Source: Diploscapter coronatus
Lineage: Eukaryota > Nematoda > Chromadorea > Rhabditida > Rhabditidae
NCBI GenBank assembly: GCA_964036155.1
Contig: OZ038422.1
Coordinates: 28,295,201-28,359,200, forward strand
Direction: 5' to 3'
Length of the DNA stretch: 64,000 nt
The first letter of the stretch is position 1. Every line of letters starts with the position of its first letter. Positions 60,195 to 64,000 of the stretch are shown here, in pieces. A model generated the notes under the pieces. That model ran no database searches. It was not told where the DNA came from and saw nothing but the letters and a program-made list of their open reading frames with translations. Position numbers and translations under genes: made by a program.

Positions 60195-63100
60195 ATGCCG
60201 GGCGCACCACGATTCACGCAGAAACCGTCCATTCAGCAGACGCCTGCGGTAGGTCTTTTGAATCTTCAAATTACCCATAAAAATGTTATTTCCAACATTT
60301 TCCCAGTCCCTTCTTTCTGCACTCTGATTGTGATCATCTAGTTTGATCAGCCTCCAAGAATTTCCCTCCAATCAGTCAATTCCATGACCTTTCCCACTAT
60401 CGATTGTGTTGTTTTTGCGGAATTCCTTTGTGCCGTTGCATCATTTTCTGCCTGCTTCTAGCAGCAGCTCGAAGCTTGGCGTAGGCGGGCCCACCGCTCG
60501 GCAAGAAACAACTGTTGAGGCGCGGTCTCTGTCTTGCCTGCTTATTTTTTTTTTTCGAATAGCCCCGCAGGCTATGATATTCTTATGCCGCTCTCCACTC
60601 GCTACCTTTATCTCTGCGTCTGGCTGTTTTTCTCTACTCGCCGCTCTATAGCAGGCATTGTGTAATAGAAGCACACGCTCTGCGCTCCCCTCTTCCAGCT
60701 TGCATCTCTGCTTCTCTACCCAACGCTGTCCGTCGAAGAGATTGCAAAACGGCGGTAGAGCGAAATTCAAACGACTCCGAGAAATAGGCATAAAAATGGC
60801 ATTGATTTACGTGAAATCGATCGAAGAAGCGATAGCCTCCTTGAAGGCTTTGAGCAATACAGCAAAAATGAATTCGCTCTGTTCAATAAATAGACCATAG
60901 AAGGAAATATCACATGTGAAAAAGAAGAATGTCTGCTCAATTCAGGGCGATCTGTTGATGGAATGCAACCTCGAGTCTGAACCAGACCCCACGATCACTT
61001 GGCAACATTCCGGAAACGTCCTACCTCCCGGCGGTCGAGTCGTTCAGACGCTCACCCCTTTGGGAGAGAATTTATTCAAAGCTACGCTAGTTATCAAGGT
61101 ATTCAGCTTATTTCACCTTTTATGATTTGTGTGCTTTGATACAATTCCGTTGATCCGATCTTTATCGACAGCTCTAAAAATAGCGTTTTTGTTTTTATTC
61201 TTTTCTTCAAAAATATACAACTGTAACTCTATCAATCTCAAAATTGCGTCAAGATCGCTGCTCCTGCTAACTGCTGCATCTCTTCTCACTTGCACGGGTA
61301 GTTCCTCTTTACAAAGGTGAAGGAGCTGCTTGGCTTGGCTTGGCTGTTAAAGTTAACTCGATCGACACCTCGCGAAGAAAGCGCAATTGAAATGCGGAAA
61401 AGCAGCAGAAATTGAAGAAGATAATGACATGAAAGAACGAAGAAGTGAGCATCAAATTATCTTTCCTTCTCATCATCAACTCAACATGTGCGCTGCTAAC
61501 GTAACTGATACGCGCAGAACGTCTGCGTTCAGGGCAAAAACAAAACAACTCGCAAAAATCGATCGATAAGAGTTTAAGCCGAGGGGGTCGTATATCTTAG
61601 GAATCATGGAGATCGTCCAAACTGATCCAAGCGCTACCATAACCTTTACCATAAAAATAATTGAATCATCTTTCTTCCATCAAATCTTTAACTTATGACT
61701 CACAGGTGAACAGGACGTTGCGCAGGTGTAAATTGCATCCTCTCTATGCTCATCCTGATTTCCAGATGTGTCCACAGCTTTATTTTATTTTGATAATGCT
61801 CTTCCCTAATAAACTCGTCACATTTTATAGGTTTCACTGATTATCATCTGCGTTTTTTTCCGCTTGGATTTTTTTCGCTCCCCAAACTTTCGTATTTTTA
61901 TCGACTCCTCAGCGGCGCATCGCATCGTCGCGTTGTGCAATGCCATCTCGACACTATGGCAGCTTCGGCAGCAGCAGATTTTTGCCGCTCTCGCTCTCCT
62001 AGTCCATCTTTTCTCACATATTTTCCGCATTTCCCCGTCTTTTCCCGCTATCTTTTATCATTATCCCCTATCATTCTCTTGTTACACTATTCCTAACGGA
62101 CACGCGAGAGAAAAGGCGGGGAAAAAAAACGATTGCTCCTGGCACATTTTGGCAGAAAGAGTACGCAATTTATGTGGATCAAAGAGAATTAGACGCTAAA
62201 GAAATAACGCTGGAATTTGAGAGCCAAGGAGGTGTTGCACGAAGAATGATCGAGTTGAAGTAGCATGTCTGCATATCAAGGCGGGTTCGGTCACCGAACT
62301 TGAATGTTCCTTTGCGTCTTTCATACTGAAATCCATGTTGAAACGAGAGGATCAAAGAAATCGAAGGAAGTTCTATCTGCTTCTCTGGACTCGAACTCAT
62401 TCATCACTTACAAAAGCAATACGCATGCTTCTAGAACAAGCCATCAAACATTAAAATGTTGCCTTGCAGAAGGGATCAATGGTTATTGTATCATGAAGAG
62501 CAAAAATAAATTGAAAGATTCAAAACAAAATTTCGTAGGAACCCAACGCCAACGATGGTGGTGCATATAAGTGTACTGCCAAGAACCAGCTTGGAGAGTC
62601 CAATGCCAACATCAATCTGAACTTCGCTGGTATGCATCAGTAAAGTTTTCAAACCTCAATAATTTCTGGATAGGAGCTGGTGGAGATGAGAATAAGAGCA
62701 AGAACCCCACTTTCGTGGGCAAACCGCGCATCATGCCCAAAGACGGCGGTGCGCTGATCGTCATGGAGTGCAAAGTCAAGAGTCCTACAGTCCCCACGGC
62801 GAAATGGATGAAGGACGGCACGCCGTTGACGATGGGTGGACTGTACCACGCCATATTCAGTGATCTCGGAGATCAGACGTATCTCTGCCAGTTGGAAATT
62901 CGAGTGAGTTTCGCAAAGCCTGTAAAGTGTGTCGACGTCTTGTTCAGGGCCCATCAGCATCCGATGCCGGTCAGTACCGGTGTAACATCAAGAACGACCA
63001 CGGCGAGACGAACGCCAATTTGGCATTGAACTTTGAAGAACCCGATCCGAATGAACGGGTTGAGAAGAGGGTATTTTTTAATAGAAAATTGAAAAAATAG

Positions 63101-64000
63101 ATATCTTTTTACAGCGACGTTCTCCCTCAGCGTCACCTCGTCCACCTTCCAGAGGTAGCCGACCTTCTAGTCCCAAGAAGTCGGCGAGATCTCGAGAAGG
63201 CACACCCAAGAAATCAACGAAGAATCGCGAAGGATCTCCGTCGAAGAAAGTCAGGTCCCGGACTTCCACTCCGATGCGAGACGACGAAGAAGGCGCTTCT
63301 CCTTCGAAGCCTTCGTCGCGAAGATCCAGCAAGGCTGAGAAGATGGAGGTTGATTCTGGTGAGGCTCTTTTGAAAAATTCTCTTTGAATGTTATTTTGCA
63401 GCCACAACAAAGCGCAAATCCTCTACTGGATTGGCGCCCGCAGATGCTGAAGAGAAGAAATTGAGGAAACGATCACCTACTCCCAAGGCTGCGTCTCCCG
63501 CTCCAGCAGCAGTCGATCCAACCGCCAAGGCGCCGGTCGTCATTGAATCCGAAAGAATGCAGGTCGGCCCTCTGTGCTTAAAAATGTCAATGCCTAAAGA
63601 AAATTTTTAGTCCGGCAAATCGGGAAGCTCACTGACTCTCGAGGTCAAATGGTCCTGCCATAGATCGACGAGAGTGGAGTGGTACAAGTAAGGAGTTAGG
63701 CATTGTTTTCAAATTTCCTTTTTGATTTTCAGAGATGGCTCTCTAATCAGCAGCAGTAGTTCGCAATATTCGCAGACCTTCGATGGAACCTATTCCCGAT
63801 TGAACATTCGTCGACTTGAGAGCTCTACCACTGGTTCGTACAAATGTCACGCCAAGTCCGAGTACGGCGAGAACAACACAACGATTCAAGTGTCGATGGA
63901 GGAATCAGAACGAGGCACGTGAATTTTTCGCGTTTCATGAAAAAAATAAACATTTGACTGGCTGCCAAAAAATTCGCCTCTCGGAATTTACTTCCACATT
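60195..64000 (+). CDS. unc-22: twitchin (UNC-22) N-terminus, partial
   Basis: Twitchin is a giant muscle A-band protein of Ig and Fn3 domains with a C-terminal kinase; only the first part is here. Exons are 60195-60248, 60946-61098, 62539-62629, 62674-62903, 62948-63070, 63115-63358, 63402-63562, 63611-63687 and 63733 to about 63912. The start reads MPGAPRFTQKPSIQQTP, one substitution from the C. elegans start as I recall it. Ig domain 1 contains ITWQHSGNVLPPGGRVVQ and GGAYKCTAKNQLGESNANI. Ig domain 2 has VAKWMKDG-type and DAGQYRCNIKNDHGETNANL motifs. A Ser/Arg/Lys-rich linker (SPRPPSRGSRPSSPKKS, repeated REG(T/S)P(K/S)K) precedes a third Ig (VEWYKDGSLI, YKCHAKSEYGEN). Introns 1 (0.7 kb) and 2 (1.4 kb) are large and may hold muscle enhancers. 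The gene runs off the right edge. Confidence 0.97.

Overview
The window is nuclear DNA from a nematode, most likely a rhabditid that is not Caenorhabditis elegans. Three things support this: a TTTTCAG acceptor directly before a start codon (the trans-splice signature), compact genes with many 35-150 bp AT-rich introns, and very close matches to the N-terminus of twitchin (UNC-22) and to the Shal/Kv4 channel SHL-1. Exon models were built by hand from splice signals. For five multi-exon genes the spliced length divides exactly by three.

Layout: 596-6267 (-) is a Sac2/INPP5F inositol-phosphate phosphatase. It is divergent from 6687-34477 (+), a basic nuclear-looking protein, possibly Borealin/CSC-1-like. 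A 58-bp intron of that second gene has been split by a 25,465-bp element (8065-33529). The element is flanked by TTAA duplications and has about 0.5-kb terminal inverted repeats. It carries two paralogous secreted mucin-like genes on the opposite strand (9469-21029 and 25307-31813). Each has a signal peptide, a Cys-rich head, long TPSTSTT heptad tracts and 8 or 7 C-terminal ShKT domains. Younger insertions are nested inside: two Helitron-like elements, a 937-bp TTAA MITE, a 147-bp MITE with an 8-bp duplication, and a captured fragment of an unrelated gene. No transposase was found.

To the right are a long gene-poor stretch (34478-39937), a rhodopsin-family neuropeptide receptor (39938-42215, +), a convergent SLC22-type transporter (42510-44695, -), the Shal/Kv4 K+ channel (46959-50654, -), about 5 kb without a convincing gene, an mARC/MOSC molybdenum enzyme (55919-58704, +), and the first nine exons of unc-22/twitchin (60195 to the window end, +).

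The host genes are unrelated housekeeping, neuronal and muscle genes, not an operon or pathway. The part most likely to be new is the giant cargo-bearing TTAA element inside an intron of a still-intact gene. A second point is the high share of GC-AG introns: six in roughly 85 modelled.
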